Source: Leptospira mtsangambouensis (lineage in GTDB: Bacteria > Spirochaetota > Leptospiria > Leptospirales > Leptospiraceae). Taken from it: a stretch of DNA of 64,000 nucleotides. Shown piece by piece: positions 27,067-37,363 of the stretch; the first letter of the stretch is position 1; every line of letters begins with the position of its first letter. Where the stretch lies: the NCBI RefSeq assembly GCF_004770475.1, contig NZ_RQHK01000002.1, positions 141,001 to 205,000 on the forward strand. The letters are read 5' to 3'. The notes under the pieces were generated by a model, which did not search any database, was not told the origin of the DNA, and worked only from the letters and a program-made list of their open reading frames with translations. The translations under genes and the position numbers were made by a program.

Positions 27067-28011
27067 TTGAAAACCATTCTGATTTCGGAAGGTGATCCAA
27101 CAAGTATCAACTATGAACTTTTGGTTTCCGCCTTCCCTCTGTTGCAATCCTTAGGGAAACACCACCGCATCTATCTGGTGCGTGGGCCTCACAACATCCA
27201 TGTTCCCTCTCTCCCCAACCTCTCCAAACCCAGTGCGGAACCAGGGTTTTATTCCCTTTCTTGGCTTGGTTCTCAAAAATCTCGTTCTTTTGTTCTCGGA
27301 AAACCTTCTAAAACATCTGGTCAGATGGCCTATGATTCGTTGCTAGCCGCTATGGATTTACAAAAGGAACTCGGAGCTGACCTCATCACTTTGCCTCTCT
27401 CCAAAGAGTGGGTACAAAAGGCTGGGGTGAAAGGATTTCGGGGCCATACAGAAACTCTAGCCGAGTATTATAAACGACCTACCTTTATGATGATGAGTGG
27501 GGAAAAATTAAACGTCATCCCCTTAACCACCCATGTCCCTTTGAAAGATGTGGTAAAAGAATTAAAAAAGTTTTCTTGGAAGGAATTGGCAAAGGCTCTC
27601 ATCCGTTCACAGTTTTTAAAAAATCCGAAGATTGCCTATTTGGGCCTTAACCCCCATGCCGGTGAAGGTGGAAAGATCGGGGACGAGGAATCGACCCTAC
27701 TTGGTGTCGGTGCCAAAGTACTCCGAAAAGCAAAGTTCGCCGTAGAGGGACCACTTTCCGCCGATTCCGCCTTTTTACCAGGTGCTAAGCCGTACGATTT
27801 GTATTTGGCTTCCTACCACGACCAAGGACTCATTCCATTTAAATTGCTTGAAGGGAAAAAGGGAGTCAACATAACCTTAGGACTGGATTTTACCCGTGTG
27901 TCCCCCGACCACGGAACGGCCTTTGACATTGCAGGTAAAGGTTTAAGTGATCCCACAGGACTCATCTCCTGTTTAGAACGACTCACGGAGAATACAAAAA
28001 CAAAGCCATGA
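27067..28011 (+). CDS. pdxA: 4-hydroxythreonine-4-phosphate dehydrogenase
   Basis: 314 residues from a TTG immediately after the bactofilin stop. It oxidises 4-phosphohydroxy-L-threonine in the deoxyxylulose-dependent vitamin B6 pathway. Visible are ISEGDPTSINYELLVSAF, FRGHTETLAEYYKRPTFMMM with the metal-binding His, YLGLNPHAGEGGKIGDEE, GPLSADSAF, YHDQGLIPFKLLEGKKGVNI and SPDHGTAFDIAGKG. All metal and substrate motifs are present. The protein is a little shorter than E. coli PdxA (329). It overlaps the membrane-protein gene by 4 bp. Confidence 0.93.
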   Translation: MKTILISEGDPTSINYELLVSAFPLLQSLGKHHRIYLVRGPHNIHVPSLPNLSKPSAEPGFYSLSWLGSQKSRSFVLGKPSKTSGQMAYDSLLAAMDLQKELGADLITLPLSKEWVQKAGVKGFRGHTETLAEYYKRPTFMMMSGEKLNVIPLTTHVPLKDVVKELKKFSWKELAKALIRSQFLKNPKIAYLGLNPHAGEGGKIGDEESTLLGVGAKVLRKAKFAVEGPLSADSAFLPGAKPYDLYLASYHDQGLIPFKLLEGKKGVNITLGLDFTRVSPDHGTAFDIAGKGLSDPTGLISCLERLTENTKTKP

Positions 28012-28433
28012 CACTATTGGAAGTCCTTGCCTTTCCGGTTCTTTTTATTTGGTTTGTGGGCCTCCTTCTCACTCTGTTCCGGAGAGATTTGGAATCCCAT
28101 TGGAAGTTTTTTTTCTTCCTCGTATTTTGTTTTTATTTGGTTCAATTTTTCCCTGAATTTTGGGAAGGGGTGGCTCGTTGGAAGGAAAACCCGAAAGCGG
28201 AGGTCCTCATTTGGATTTCGGCTATGGGAAATTCTATCTATGTATTTTTGTTCTTTTTATGGCCCCTTGTTCTCATTCGCATTTATTATTCCGCATCCAA
28301 TAATTTAAGTAAAACCTTGATCCCGGCACTTGCCTATGGGACGGTTCTGTATTGGGCTTTATTTTTTCTTTGGACTATGTATTCCAAAGAGTTCAATGGT
28401 TGGCTTCATCAAGTTTTCACAATAAGTAAATAA
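28008..28433 (+). CDS. Small integral membrane protein, unknown
   Basis: 141 residues with four hydrophobic segments (about 4-24, 32-50, 66-92, 106-126: LLEVLAFPVLFIWFVGLLLT; FFFFLVFCFYLVQFFPEF; NSIYVFLFFLWPLVLIRIYY; LAYGTVLYWALFFLWTMY). There are no recognisable motifs. The ATG overlaps the pdxA stop by 4 bp (ATGA). Function unknown. Confidence 0.72.
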   Translation: MTLLEVLAFPVLFIWFVGLLLTLFRRDLESHWKFFFFLVFCFYLVQFFPEFWEGVARWKENPKAEVLIWISAMGNSIYVFLFFLWPLVLIRIYYSASNNLSKTLIPALAYGTVLYWALFFLWTMYSKEFNGWLHQVFTISK

Positions 28434-28445
28434 AAAGGGCATACA

Positions 28446-29567
28446 ATGGCAGTTCCATTTATAGATATCAAACGATTTGAACCAGGATTTTTGGACACCT
28501 GGAATGAAAAAGTAAAGTCCATGTCAGTAAACGCACAGTTTATCGGTGGAAACGAAGTGACCGATTTGGAAACAAATCTTGCAACTTGGGCAGAGACAAA
28601 GTATGCCATTGGTTGTGCCAATGGAACTGATGCTTTACAATTGGCACTGCGTGCAGTGGGAGTGGGTCGTGGCGACAAAGTGTTGTTACCTGATTCTACT
28701 TTCTGGGCTACTTTTGAGGCTGTGGTGAATGTGGGCGGTGATCCTTATACAGTGGATACCAATCCTATTGATTTACAAATGGACTTCCAAGTATTTAAGG
28801 AAGCTGTCGAAAAAATTAAACCAAAAGCGGCTCTTGTGGTTCATTTATACGGCTGGGGAACTGCAAATATCGAAGACCTTCGAAAGTTCTGCAAAGAAAA
28901 AAACGTGGCTCTCATTGAAGACGGGGCGCAATGTTTTGGTGTCAGACACAATGGAAAGTCCTTATACAAAGACGCTCTTATTTCCACAACATCCTTTTAT
29001 CCTGCAAAGGTGTTAGGTGCTGCCGGTGATGGTGGTGCGGTATTTACAAACGATGAAGAATTATCTATCGTCACACGTAGGCTTGTTAATCATGGACGCA
29101 CTTCGCATTACGAACATGGACTTGTGGGTTGGAACTCAAGACTTGATTCCTTGCAAGCTGCTTTTTTAAACTTATCTTTAAAACACTTACAAGCAAGAAT
29201 TGATTCTCGTAAAAAGTCACAAAACGTATACTACAAAGAATTACCAGGCCTTGGAATTGGTGTTATCAAACCTCCTAAAGATTATGAGGAAAACGGATAC
29301 TGTAACGTGACTTTGGTGGACCCTGAAGTTCGTCCCAAAATAGAAGCTGTTCTCAAGGACAAAGGAATTGGATTTGGAAATATCTATCCAGGGGCTATGT
29401 CTGACCAACCAGGCGCCAAACCATACCTCATCGAAAGATTTGGTAAGGATGGAAATGCTCGTAGGATTTCTAAATCCGTTCTTAACTTTCCACTTTTTGC
29501 TTATATGACAGATTCTGAATTGGATGAAGTGTTTAGTGCGATAAAAGCCTATAACGCGACCAAATAA
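28446..29567 (+). CDS. DegT/DnrJ/EryC1/StrS-family aminotransferase
   Basis: A 373-residue PLP enzyme of the sugar aminotransferase fold. Features are [17 protein letters not shown] at the N-terminus, [40 protein letters not shown], the aspartate region [13 protein letters not shown] and the PLP lysine in [20 protein letters not shown] (about residue 187), then [20 protein letters not shown]. Such enzymes transaminate keto-sugar nucleotides for surface polysaccharide. No other nucleotide-sugar gene is adjacent, so the substrate is open. The gene overlaps the next by one base (TAATG). Confidence 0.9.
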   Translation: MAVPFIDIKRFEPGFLDTWNEKVKSMSVNAQFIGGNEVTDLETNLATWAETKYAIGCANGTDALQLALRAVGVGRGDKVLLPDSTFWATFEAVVNVGGDPYTVDTNPIDLQMDFQVFKEAVEKIKPKAALVVHLYGWGTANIEDLRKFCKEKNVALIEDGAQCFGVRHNGKSLYKDALISTTSFYPAKVLGAAGDGGAVFTNDEELSIVTRRLVNHGRTSHYEHGLVGWNSRLDSLQAAFLNLSLKHLQARIDSRKKSQNVYYKELPGLGIGVIKPPKDYEENGYCNVTLVDPEVRPKIEAVLKDKGIGFGNIYPGAMSDQPGAKPYLIERFGKDGNARRISKSVLNFPLFAYMTDSELDEVFSAIKAYNATK

Positions 29568-30346
29568 TGGAAAAGTTTAGAGTCGGAGTATTTTTATTCT
29601 TTTTACTCATCCTTGCGGTGTTAACTTTTAGTTTATCTAAAAGTTGGCGCCTTTATGATGATGGGTATGAAGTGACAGTAGAAACTCCCGAGTCTAAGGA
29701 AAAAGACAATAAAGATAATACTCCTGAACCCTCTGATAGTTTAGATTTAGAAGACGGGAACGGGAAGATCTATTGGAAACAATACTTCATTTACCCACAT
29801 GGACTTGTGACGGAATCCGGTGGGTTTGGTCCTGATGGAATTTTATCACACGCTAGAAATTTATACTCCATCAACTTAAAAGATGGAAAAGTCCAAAAAC
29901 TCTTTCCTCATGATGTTTACATTTGGGATTTTTTTGTGGGAGACTTTGCCAAAAAAACAGTTTCAAACACAATCGATGATCCCAAAGAAGATGTTCTCTA
30001 TTTGGAGAAAAAAATCATCATCCTTGCTGTCACAGAAGATAGTAATTTGGATGGGGTTTTGAATTATAAGGATCATAAATTGGTTTATCTTTTTGATCCA
30101 GAAACCAGTGGTTTACAAACGGTCCTTCCTCTTGGATTTCATTTCCGAAAACTCGTATACAATTCGGCAAAGAACCACCTTACATTAGTTTTAGGAAAGA
30201 ATCCGGAAAAACAGATCAATAAAAGAAGAAAACTCCCGGAACCTGAAATCAAACTTCATATTTTTGATTATGATGCGAGTTCTTCCAAAGGAATCTTAAG
30301 TGGATCTTTGGAAGCATTGGTCACACCAACAAGTCCCAATCCATAA
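29567..30346 (+). CDS. Membrane-anchored hypothetical protein
   Basis: 259 residues. One N-terminal transmembrane anchor (RVGVFLFFLLILAVLTFSLS) is followed by an acidic low-complexity linker (about 40-64) and a beta-rich periplasmic part (ARNLYSINLKDGKVQKLFPH; YLEKKIIILAVTEDSNLDGV; DHKLVYLFDPETSGLQTVLP) that reads like a small beta-propeller fragment. No known family is recognised. Its start overlaps the DegT stop by one base. It is the last gene of the + strand cluster and ends just before convergent terminators. Confidence 0.72.
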   Translation: MEKFRVGVFLFFLLILAVLTFSLSKSWRLYDDGYEVTVETPESKEKDNKDNTPEPSDSLDLEDGNGKIYWKQYFIYPHGLVTESGGFGPDGILSHARNLYSINLKDGKVQKLFPHDVYIWDFFVGDFAKKTVSNTIDDPKEDVLYLEKKIIILAVTEDSNLDGVLNYKDHKLVYLFDPETSGLQTVLPLGFHFRKLVYNSAKNHLTLVLGKNPEKQINKRRKLPEPEIKLHIFDYDASSSKGILSGSLEALVTPTSPNP

Positions 30347-30349
30347 AAT

Positions 30350-30377
30350 AAAAAAGCCTTGAGATTTCTCCCAAGGC
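30350..30377 (-). terminator. Rho-independent terminator of the sucB-lpd-sucA operon
   Basis: On the minus strand a 9-bp stem (GCCTTGGGA / TCTCAAGGC, one G-T pair) closes a GAAA tetraloop and is followed directly by six T residues (30355-30350). It lies 53 nt after the sucA stop. Confidence 0.85.
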
Positions 30378-30385
30378 CATTCATG

Positions 30386-30406
30386 AAACAATCATCGATT
30401 GTTTTT
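30386..30406 (+). terminator. Hairpin with T run after the 24.6-30.3 kb operon
   Basis: An 8-bp AT-rich stem (AAACAATC / GATTGTTT) with a 3-nt loop ends in a T run on the + strand; the A run at the start of the stem gives a shorter T tail on the other strand. It is 40 nt after the stop of the gene ending at 30346. Confidence 0.6.
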
Positions 30407-30429
30407 GGATGTTTGTCTTTTTTTAGTTT

Positions 30430-33198
30430 TTAAGACAAAGCATCCTTTACTAAATCTTCTTGTTCCTTTAAGTGAGTGACCACGTGACCACAAGCAGGGC
30501 TTGGGAACTCCGATCGACCAGCATAATGCAAACGTTTGTTTTCTGGCATCACCGCTTCAATTCGATCCCTAACAAAGAACCAAGCACCTTGATTTTTCGG
30601 TTCTTCCTGTACCCATACAAATTTTTTCAGTTTTCCGTAACTGGTGATCATTTGTTTGATATGGTTTTCTGGGAACGGGTATAGTTGTTCGATTCGAACC
30701 ACTGCCACGTTTTCTAGTTTTTGTGCATCGATGGCTTTGCGTAAGTCATAGTATACCTTTCCAGAACAGAAAAGTAACTTCTCTACTTTTTCCGGTTTTG
30801 CCACAGGATCAGGAAGGATCTTTCTAAAGGCACCTGTTGTGATGTCTTCCAAACTAGAGGCTGCATCTTTCAAACGAAGCAGTGACTTGGGTGTCATGAT
30901 GATGAGCGGTTTTCTAAAACTTTGGAGGATCTGACGACGTAGTATATGGAAGTACTGAGCCGGTGTGGTCAGGTTTGCCACTTGGATATTGTCGAGAGCA
31001 CAAAGTTGTAAGAACCTTTCGAGTCTTGCCGAAGAGTGTTCTGGACCTTGGCCTTCATATCCGTGTGGGAGTAAACAAACAAGACCAGACATCCTTTGCC
31101 ATTTGATTTCGGAACTGGAAATGAACTGGTCAAAGATTACCTGTGCGTTGTTTGCAAAGTCTCCAAACTGCGCTTCCCACATCACAAGGCTATTCGGATC
31201 AGCAAGCGAATACCCATACTCAAATCCGAGGCAGGAATATTCAGAAAGAGAGGAGTTTACAATTTCTATCTTTGCTTGTTTGTCGCTGATATGATTGAGG
31301 AGGGTGAGTTTTTTCCCATTTACGATGTCCGAAAGAGTCGCATGTCTGTGAGAGAAAGTTCCCCTTTGTGCATCTTGACCTCCGAGACGAATCGGAAATC
31401 CGTTTTCTAAAATGGAACCAAAGGATAGTGATTCTGCAAAACCCCAATCAATTGGCAATTCCCCAGCTCCCATTTTTTTACGGTCTTCCAATACTTTAAT
31501 GTGTTTTGGATTGGCTGTATAACCTTCAGGAAGGGTAGTGACTGCTTTGACAATTCCACCTAATTGTTGTTGGAGGAGTTGGGTATGAACATCTGAATCT
31601 AAAGGTTCTTTTGTGTATCTAGACCAAACCCCACCCAGTGTATCTACGGTAATGCGAGTGTCTTTTTCCTTTGCTTGTTGGAACGAGTCCTCAAGGCCTT
31701 GGGCAATTCCATCTTTAATGAACTGGATTTCATCTTGAGTGATGTCCCCACGTTGCAATAATTTCTCTTCATAAATTTTGATGGTTTTGGGATGTTTTTT
31801 GATGATATCATACATCTGTGGTTGTGTGAAAGTTGGTTCATCCGTTTCGTTATGTCCAAGCCTTCTATAACAGATAAGATCGATGATCACATCTTTTTTG
31901 AATTTTTGACGGTATTCTAACGCAAGTTTTGTGACTCGGTAAGTGGCTTCCGGATCATCCCCATTCACATGGAAAATAGGAACTTGGAATCCTTTGGCAA
32001 GGTCTGTTGCATACAAAGTCGATCTGGACTCGCTAGGAAGAGTGGTGAATCCAATTTGGTTATTGATCACAATGTGGAAAGTTCCCCCCACCGTATAACC
32101 ATCTAGGTTCATCATGTTGAGAGTTTCTGCCACCACACCTTGTCCGGCAAAGGCAGCATCCCCGTGGATGGCGACTGGCATAAATTTAGAACGGTCTACG
32201 TCTTTTGCCATTTCTTGGCGAGCACGGACCGATCCAAAAATCACTGGGTCTACAGCTTCTAAGTGAGAAGGGTTGAAGGCAAGAGAGAGTTTGACTTCTT
32301 TTCCGTAATGGGTCATGACATTGTTTGAATACCCAAGATGGTATTTTACGTCTGCATAACCGAGTTGGCCTGGGTTTAGTTTTTCTTCGAATTCAGCAAA
32401 GATAAGTCCTGCCGGTTTACGAATGATATTCACAAGAACATTCAAACGTCCCCTATGTGCCATACCGATCACAAGAGCATCCATTTTATGACCACCTGCT
32501 TCTTCCACAAGGGTATCAAGCATAGGGATCATGGTTTCCCCACCTTCGAGAGAAAAACGTTTTTTCCCTACGAATTTTTTGGCGAGGAAGTTTTCAAAAC
32601 TATCCGCTTGGTAAAGTTTTTCAAACAAACGTAAGGCGGTCTTTTTGTTAATGGGTTCGCTGTTGGCGAGTGGTTCCATTCGGTTTTGTAACCACTCACG
32701 TTCCTCATCATTGACGAGGTAGTAGTGTTCACAACCGATGGATCCGCAATAGGTTTTTTCAAACCAGTCGATGACGTCTTTTAGTTTGGCTTTTCCTAAG
32801 TTGGCAACTCCAGAATCCACTTCTGTGTCTAAGTCCGTTTGTTTTAAGGCTTTGACTTTGAGGTCAATAAATTCGCGGTTGGGTTTGTTGATTCCGAGTG
32901 GGTCTAGGTTTGCAGCTAAGTGCCCTTGTCTTCTGTAGGCATTGAGAAGGTTGATGATCCCGAAGTCACTGAGTGAAGAACCTTTTCGGTGTTCGGTGGA
33001 TGCATAGTTCACATATCCATTTCCACCAAATCCATTTCCATTGGATCCGTTACCGGAAACCGATGATCTTTCTAATTCTCCAAAAAAGTCGATCCAGTCT
33101 TTTGATAAACTCTGCGGATCTTCTTTGAATTGTTTGTAATACTCTTCCAATAATACGACGTTATCGCCGTATAAACTCATCATCTGGTCGGTTGTCAT
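30430..33198 (-). CDS. sucA: 2-oxoglutarate dehydrogenase E1 component
   Basis: A 922-residue thiamine-diphosphate E1 enzyme that decarboxylates 2-oxoglutarate and transfers succinyl to E2. The N-terminus has [20 protein letters not shown] (E2-binding type) and a Gly/Asn-rich linker. The core shows [20 protein letters not shown], the ThDP motif region [20 protein letters not shown] with [30 protein letters not shown] and the C-terminal domain [20 protein letters not shown]. Active-site histidines are within recognisable motifs. AGGGAGAG precedes the ATG. It is last in the operon order sucB-lpd-sucA and ends at a clear terminator. Confidence 0.97.
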   Translation of the reverse strand: MTTDQMMSLYGDNVVLLEEYYKQFKEDPQSLSKDWIDFFGELERSSVSGNGSNGNGFGGNGYVNYASTEHRKGSSLSDFGIINLLNAYRRQGHLAANLDPLGINKPNREFIDLKVKALKQTDLDTEVDSGVANLGKAKLKDVIDWFEKTYCGSIGCEHYYLVNDEEREWLQNRMEPLANSEPINKKTALRLFEKLYQADSFENFLAKKFVGKKRFSLEGGETMIPMLDTLVEEAGGHKMDALVIGMAHRGRLNVLVNIIRKPAGLIFAEFEEKLNPGQLGYADVKYHLGYSNNVMTHYGKEVKLSLAFNPSHLEAVDPVIFGSVRARQEMAKDVDRSKFMPVAIHGDAAFAGQGVVAETLNMMNLDGYTVGGTFHIVINNQIGFTTLPSESRSTLYATDLAKGFQVPIFHVNGDDPEATYRVTKLALEYRQKFKKDVIIDLICYRRLGHNETDEPTFTQPQMYDIIKKHPKTIKIYEEKLLQRGDITQDEIQFIKDGIAQGLEDSFQQAKEKDTRITVDTLGGVWSRYTKEPLDSDVHTQLLQQQLGGIVKAVTTLPEGYTANPKHIKVLEDRKKMGAGELPIDWGFAESLSFGSILENGFPIRLGGQDAQRGTFSHRHATLSDIVNGKKLTLLNHISDKQAKIEIVNSSLSEYSCLGFEYGYSLADPNSLVMWEAQFGDFANNAQVIFDQFISSSEIKWQRMSGLVCLLPHGYEGQGPEHSSARLERFLQLCALDNIQVANLTTPAQYFHILRRQILQSFRKPLIIMTPKSLLRLKDAASSLEDITTGAFRKILPDPVAKPEKVEKLLFCSGKVYYDLRKAIDAQKLENVAVVRIEQLYPFPENHIKQMITSYGKLKKFVWVQEEPKNQGAWFFVRDRIEAVMPENKRLHYAGRSEFPSPACGHVVTHLKEQEDLVKDALS

Positions 33199-33232
33199 AT
33201 ACTCTCCCTAAAACAACAAAACAACAGTTTAT

Positions 33233-34639
33233 TTACGAATGGATGGACCATTTCGCATCAGCATCCATCGCCGCTTCCCGAAGTACTTCAGAAAGAGTTG
33301 GGTGGGCATGTGTAGAACGAGCAATGTCTTCTGCACTGGCACCAAATTCAAAAGCAATCGCAGCTTCGGCAATCATGTCGGAAGCTCTTGGTCCTACGAT
33401 ATACACTCCGAGAAGTTTATCCGTTTTTTTATCAGCAATGACTTTGACTTGCCCATCAGTTTCATTCATGGCTTTGGCACGAGCATTGGGTTTGAACATG
33501 TACTTACCCACTTTGTATTCGATGCCTTTGGCTTTTAGTTCTTCTTCGCCAAGCCCTACCCAAGCCACTTCTGGCCAAGTGTAAACGATCCAAGGAATGG
33601 CTTTGTAATTCACATGGCCATACTTTCCACAAATGAGTTCGGCAACGGCAATCCCTTCGTCTTCCGCTTTGTGAGCAAGCATGGGGCCATCCACCACATC
33701 TCCAATGGCATAAATATTAGGAACATTGGTTTGAAATTTATTAAGTTCTACTTTGATGCGACCACGGTCTGTCATCTCGACTCCAATTTCTTTGGCACCG
33801 AGTCCATCTGTGTTCGGGCGGCGACCAATGGAAACAAGAACCTTATCTCCTTCGAGAATGGTTTTTTTACCGTCTTTGCCTTCGATTTCCACTTCTACTT
33901 TTTTGCCTTTGACCTTCGCACCATGTACTTTGGTTTCAAAGAGAAAGTTTATCCCTTGTTGGGTTAACAATCGTTCTGCTAGACTGGCAATGGCTTGGTC
34001 AGCAGTTCCGAAAAGTCGTGGCATAAGCTCCACCACAGTCACTTTCGCACCGAGTCGTAACCAAACCGATCCAAGTTCCAGTCCGATCACTCCAGCACCC
34101 ACAATGATGAGGTGTTCGGGAACAGAGTCTAGAGCAATGGCATGGTCGGAGGTAACAATATTTTTTCCATCCACAGGAAGGGGAGGGATTTCAATCGGAG
34201 TGGATCCGGTAGCAATGATGATATTCGTTCCAGAGATGGATTCTTTTTTTCCATCTTCTGCAGTGATCGAAACTTCTGTTTTCGAAACAAAACTGGCGTG
34301 ACCCAAGTAACGAGTGATTTTATTTTTTTTCATCAGGTAGTCGACACCGGATGTCACTTCACTCACCACTTTGTCTTTACGAGCCATCATTTTAGCGATG
34401 TCGATTTTGACATCTTTCACGGAGATTCCGTGATCCGCTAATTTGTGTTTTGTTTTGTGATATTCTTCAGAAGAGTCGAGAAGGGCTTTGGAAGGGATAC
34501 AACCCACGTTGAGACAAGTCCCACCGAGAGTTTTTCTTTTTTCAATGATGGCAACTTTTTTACCGAGTTGGGCCGCGCGAACCGCAGCCACATACCCACC
34601 AGGTCCTGCACCAATGACAATGATATCGTATTGTTCCAT
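33233..34639 (-). CDS. lpdA: Dihydrolipoyl dehydrogenase (E3)
   Basis: 468 residues from the ATG at 34639, chosen because AAGGA sits just before it, overlapping the sucB stop; a GTA/ATG-extended frame to 34657 only adds MRYKEI. It reoxidises lipoamide for the 2-oxoglutarate (and possibly pyruvate) dehydrogenase complex. Visible are the FAD site [20 protein letters not shown], the redox disulfide [16 protein letters not shown], the NAD site [16 protein letters not shown] and the C-terminal His-Glu pair in [16 protein letters not shown]. All catalytic residues are intact. It is the middle gene of the operon. Confidence 0.96.
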   Translation of the reverse strand: MEQYDIIVIGAGPGGYVAAVRAAQLGKKVAIIEKRKTLGGTCLNVGCIPSKALLDSSEEYHKTKHKLADHGISVKDVKIDIAKMMARKDKVVSEVTSGVDYLMKKNKITRYLGHASFVSKTEVSITAEDGKKESISGTNIIIATGSTPIEIPPLPVDGKNIVTSDHAIALDSVPEHLIIVGAGVIGLELGSVWLRLGAKVTVVELMPRLFGTADQAIASLAERLLTQQGINFLFETKVHGAKVKGKKVEVEIEGKDGKKTILEGDKVLVSIGRRPNTDGLGAKEIGVEMTDRGRIKVELNKFQTNVPNIYAIGDVVDGPMLAHKAEDEGIAVAELICGKYGHVNYKAIPWIVYTWPEVAWVGLGEEELKAKGIEYKVGKYMFKPNARAKAMNETDGQVKVIADKKTDKLLGVYIVGPRASDMIAEAAIAFEFGASAEDIARSTHAHPTLSEVLREAAMDADAKWSIHS

Positions 34640-34646
34640 AATTTCC

Positions 34647-35870
34647 TTATACCTCAAAGAGGAGTCTTGTTGGGTCCTCTACCATTTCTTTGATTTTCAC
34701 AAGGAACTGCACCGCTTCCTTTCCATCCACGATTCTGTGGTCATAAGAAAGAGCCAGATACATCATAGGGCGAATCACAATTTGATCGTTCACAACTACC
34801 GCACGTTTGACGATGTTGTGCATTCCGAGAATTCCCGATTGTGGAGGGTTGAGGATGGGAGTCGACATCATCGATCCATACACACCACCGTTGGAGATGG
34901 AGAAAGTTCCGCCTTCCATATCTTCGAGAGAGATTTTACCGTCTTTCACTTTGCCGGCAAGCCTTGCGATCTCTTGTTCCACACCAGCAAAACTGAGTAG
35001 GTCGGCGTTACGCACAATGGGAACCACAAGACCTTTTGGTCCACCCACAGCCACTCCGATATCATAGAAGTTTTTGTAGACGATGTCTGTTCCTCGAATC
35101 TCCGCATTGATCGCAGGGTAAGCTTTTAATGCCGCAACTACTGCTTTGGTGAAAAGAGACATGAACCCAAGACCCACACCGTGAGTTTCTTTGAACTTGT
35201 CTTTGTATTTATTGCGAAGTTCCATAATCGGAGACATGTCCACTTCGTTAAACGTAGTAAGGATGGCAGCGGTATGTTGCGCTTGGACGAGCCTGTTTGC
35301 AATTGTTTGGCGAAGCTTCGTCATTGGCACCACGGTTTCTCTTGGGCCCGCATTTGCAGAAACCACAACCGCTCTTGGAATCTCAGGGGAAGCTGCTTTA
35401 GGAGCAGAGGCACTGGAACCACCTTTTTCCATAAAGAGGATCACATCTTCTTTTGTGATTTGTCCGTTGCGACCAGTTCCAGTGATTTTGGATGCATCTA
35501 ACTTATTTTCTTCGATGAGTTTGCGAGCGGCAGGAGGAAGTTCTTCGTTCACTTTTCCTGTGTTAGGTTGGGCACTTGCAACTTCTGCTTTTGGAGCAGG
35601 AGCACCGGAACTAGCAGGAGCAGAAGCCACAGCACCTTCTTCAATGGTGCCCATGATATCACGCACATGAACCACATCCCCCACCTTTTTGGTGATGGAT
35701 TTCAAAACCCCGGAAGTGGGAGCAGGAATCTCTAATGAGACTTTGTCTGTTTCTAAAATAGCGAGCACTTCGTCTACTTTTACGGCATCGCCTTCTTTTT
35801 TGGTCCAAGCACTGATGGTCGCTTCGGTTACGGATTCCCCCATCTCGGGGACTTTGATATCTATTGCCAT
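34647..35870 (-). CDS. sucB: Dihydrolipoamide succinyltransferase (E2)
   Basis: 407 residues. One lipoyl domain has the lipoylated Lys43 in [17 protein letters not shown]. An Ala/Pro linker follows, then the peripheral subunit-binding domain [19 protein letters not shown] with [14 protein letters not shown], then the acyltransferase core with [40 protein letters not shown] and the active-site [15 protein letters not shown]. The YDHRxxDG motif gives the catalytic His and Asp. It is the first gene of the operon; the promoter lies in the 157-bp divergent gap with the gamma-carbonic-anhydrase-like gene. Confidence 0.96.
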   Translation of the reverse strand: MAIDIKVPEMGESVTEATISAWTKKEGDAVKVDEVLAILETDKVSLEIPAPTSGVLKSITKKVGDVVHVRDIMGTIEEGAVASAPASSGAPAPKAEVASAQPNTGKVNEELPPAARKLIEENKLDASKITGTGRNGQITKEDVILFMEKGGSSASAPKAASPEIPRAVVVSANAGPRETVVPMTKLRQTIANRLVQAQHTAAILTTFNEVDMSPIMELRNKYKDKFKETHGVGLGFMSLFTKAVVAALKAYPAINAEIRGTDIVYKNFYDIGVAVGGPKGLVVPIVRNADLLSFAGVEQEIARLAGKVKDGKISLEDMEGGTFSISNGGVYGSMMSTPILNPPQSGILGMHNIVKRAVVVNDQIVIRPMMYLALSYDHRIVDGKEAVQFLVKIKEMVEDPTRLLFEV

Positions 35871-36027
35871 GAAATGTTCCTTAGCAGGTTTTTAGAGAAA
35901 AATAGCGTTTTTGAGGAGTGAGATCCCATTTGAATCTAAGACTACGGTAACTTGTCGGAAGGTAAAAACGCAAGCGGAAAAAACGAAAAGGCCTTGAGTT
36001 TGTGCCTGTTCGCCTGTGCTTAGAACT

Positions 36028-36561
36028 ATGATCCGTTCTTTCCAAGGCCATACACCTTCTATCCACTCTACGGCCTGGGTGGCACCCTCCGCTGACATAA
36101 TGGGAAAAGTTTCCATTGGTGAAGAGTCGTCCATTTGGTTCCAATGTGTACTTCGTGGTGACGTAAATACCATCACCATTGGCAAACATGTGAACATTCA
36201 AGACATGACTCTCGTACATGTGGCAAGAGATCTCTTTCCTGTCACCATTGGGGATTATGTATCCATTGGCCACCATGCGACCATCCACGGTTGTGTTCTG
36301 AAAGACCATAGTTTTGTCGGGATGGGGGCTATGCTTATGGATGATGTGGAGATTGGAGAATGGTCTTTTGTGGGCGCAGGATCTCTCGTTCCTCCAGGAA
36401 AAAAAATTCCACCGGGAGTTCTTGTGATGGGTAGCCCTGCCAAAATCATCCGAGACATCACAGACAAAGATAGGGAAATCATCACCCGCACGGCAAACAA
36501 CTATGCGAAGTATAAAGAAAACTATCGTTCGGAAGGAATTGGGGGCACATCCCTTTCCTAA
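36028..36561 (+). CDS. Gamma-carbonic-anhydrase-like hexapeptide protein
   Basis: 177 residues from the ATG at 36028; the frame is open to a GTG at 36016, but the ATG form ([20 protein letters not shown]) matches family N-termini. The left-handed beta helix shows [20 protein letters not shown], then [19 protein letters not shown], and the three Zn/Fe ligands in [20 protein letters not shown] and [11 protein letters not shown]. Members are trimeric; some hydrate CO2 and others (YrdA-like) have no known activity. The acidic proton-shuttle loop of the archaeal enzyme is not evident. The stop codon lies in the loop of a hairpin. Confidence 0.88.
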   Translation: MIRSFQGHTPSIHSTAWVAPSADIMGKVSIGEESSIWFQCVLRGDVNTITIGKHVNIQDMTLVHVARDLFPVTIGDYVSIGHHATIHGCVLKDHSFVGMGAMLMDDVEIGEWSFVGAGSLVPPGKKIPPGVLVMGSPAKIIRDITDKDREIITRTANNYAKYKENYRSEGIGGTSLS

Positions 36562-36640
36562 AGGAAAGGGACCGGGCTATTCGCTCCAATCTTTCGTATG
36601 CACGAAAGGATTTCCGCTTCTATCCCTTGTGCGGGAATCG
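36551..36640 (+). repeat. REP-like double-hairpin element
   Basis: Two perfect hairpins stand in tandem: CCCTTTCC-TAAA-GGAAAGGG (36551-36570), whose loop holds the stop codon of the gene before it, and CTTTCGT-ATGC-ACGAAAG (36591-36608). The second is flanked by similar boxes TTCGCTCCAATC and TCCGCTTCTATC (9 of 12 bases equal). The layout resembles repetitive extragenic palindromes. No second copy was seen in this window, so repeat status is inferred from structure. Confidence 0.5.
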
Positions 36641-36692
36641 ATACATCGGTTATCACATGTTTCTAATCGAATTTATGTTAGTTGGAGAGTCC

Positions 36693-37289
36693 TTATTTTT
36701 TTTCTCCACTTCCATTTTTGTTAAGATTGGATTCTTGTTTGAATCTAAGGTTCAAGGTCGACTTTTGGATTTCTTGTTTCACGGAATCAAAGTCATCAAA
36801 TAAAAAAATAGTATAAAGATCCGGTAGTTCTCTTTTATGAACTGCGGTGACAATGGAATATTTGTAACCGGCACCAAATTCAGAAGTTGCTTCAAGAAAA
36901 AAATTGGCACCCCAGTCCGCATGAAATAATGCCAAAGTTTCTGCTGACAGATCACTCTTTTTGATTTTATCCATACACTGGCATACATTGGCAGCCGTTG
37001 TTAATGCTTGTTGTTTATGTAATCCAATTTTTTCAAAATCCATCCCATCCAATTTTGGTGGGAGAGAGCCAATTAAATATCTAACCTCTAGTTTCTTTGT
37101 ATTGTGTTTGATTGCAAAGTCATAATACAAATTTGGATTTTCTTTAGTTTCTGTTTTTTGAAAGTCTGAGCTGAAGCTAAATTGGAGTTGATAATCACTT
37201 ATTATTTTTTCAAAAGCTTCCCCTTGCCAAGCCACCAAGGCAAAAGTTGGAATTAGAAATAGAATCAAATGGGAAATATTAATTTTCAT
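36693..37289 (-). CDS. Exported hypothetical protein
   Basis: 198 residues. The N-terminus (MKINISHLILFLIPTFALVA followed by WQGEAFEK) is a signal peptide, so the mature protein is periplasmic or outer-membrane-associated. The mature part has alternating beta-like and charged stretches (YQLQFSFSSDFQKTETKENP; YDFAIKHNTKKLEVRYLIGS), two cysteines close together (ANVCQCMDK) and a Lys/Asn-rich C-terminus. No family recognised. Convergent with the carbonic-anhydrase-like gene, 131 bp away, with the double hairpin between. Confidence 0.75.
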   Translation of the reverse strand: MKINISHLILFLIPTFALVAWQGEAFEKIISDYQLQFSFSSDFQKTETKENPNLYYDFAIKHNTKKLEVRYLIGSLPPKLDGMDFEKIGLHKQQALTTAANVCQCMDKIKKSDLSAETLALFHADWGANFFLEATSEFGAGYKYSIVTAVHKRELPDLYTIFLFDDFDSVKQEIQKSTLNLRFKQESNLNKNGSGEKK

Positions 37290-37363
37290 TTTATACCTTG
37301 GGTTTTCTAAGCTTGATCATTCATTTTTTATTTCAGGTTGTATTCTGTTTAATGAATTGGCTT

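Noticed and set aside
33753..34301. 182-residue plus-strand frame opposite lpd
   Set aside because: Antisense shadow; no ribosome site and Ser/Pro-rich random-like content.
34488..35000. 170-residue plus-strand frame opposite sucB/lpd
   Set aside because: Lies wholly antisense to two well-recognised enzymes; His/Phe-rich content is what the opposite strand of such genes gives.
35191..35670. 159-residue plus-strand frame opposite sucB
   Set aside because: Antisense to the Ala/Pro linker and core of sucB; no independent support.
35905..35971. GCGTTTTT / AAAAACGC inverted repeat in the sucB divergent gap
   Set aside because: Low-complexity arms over 50 bp apart; likely chance.
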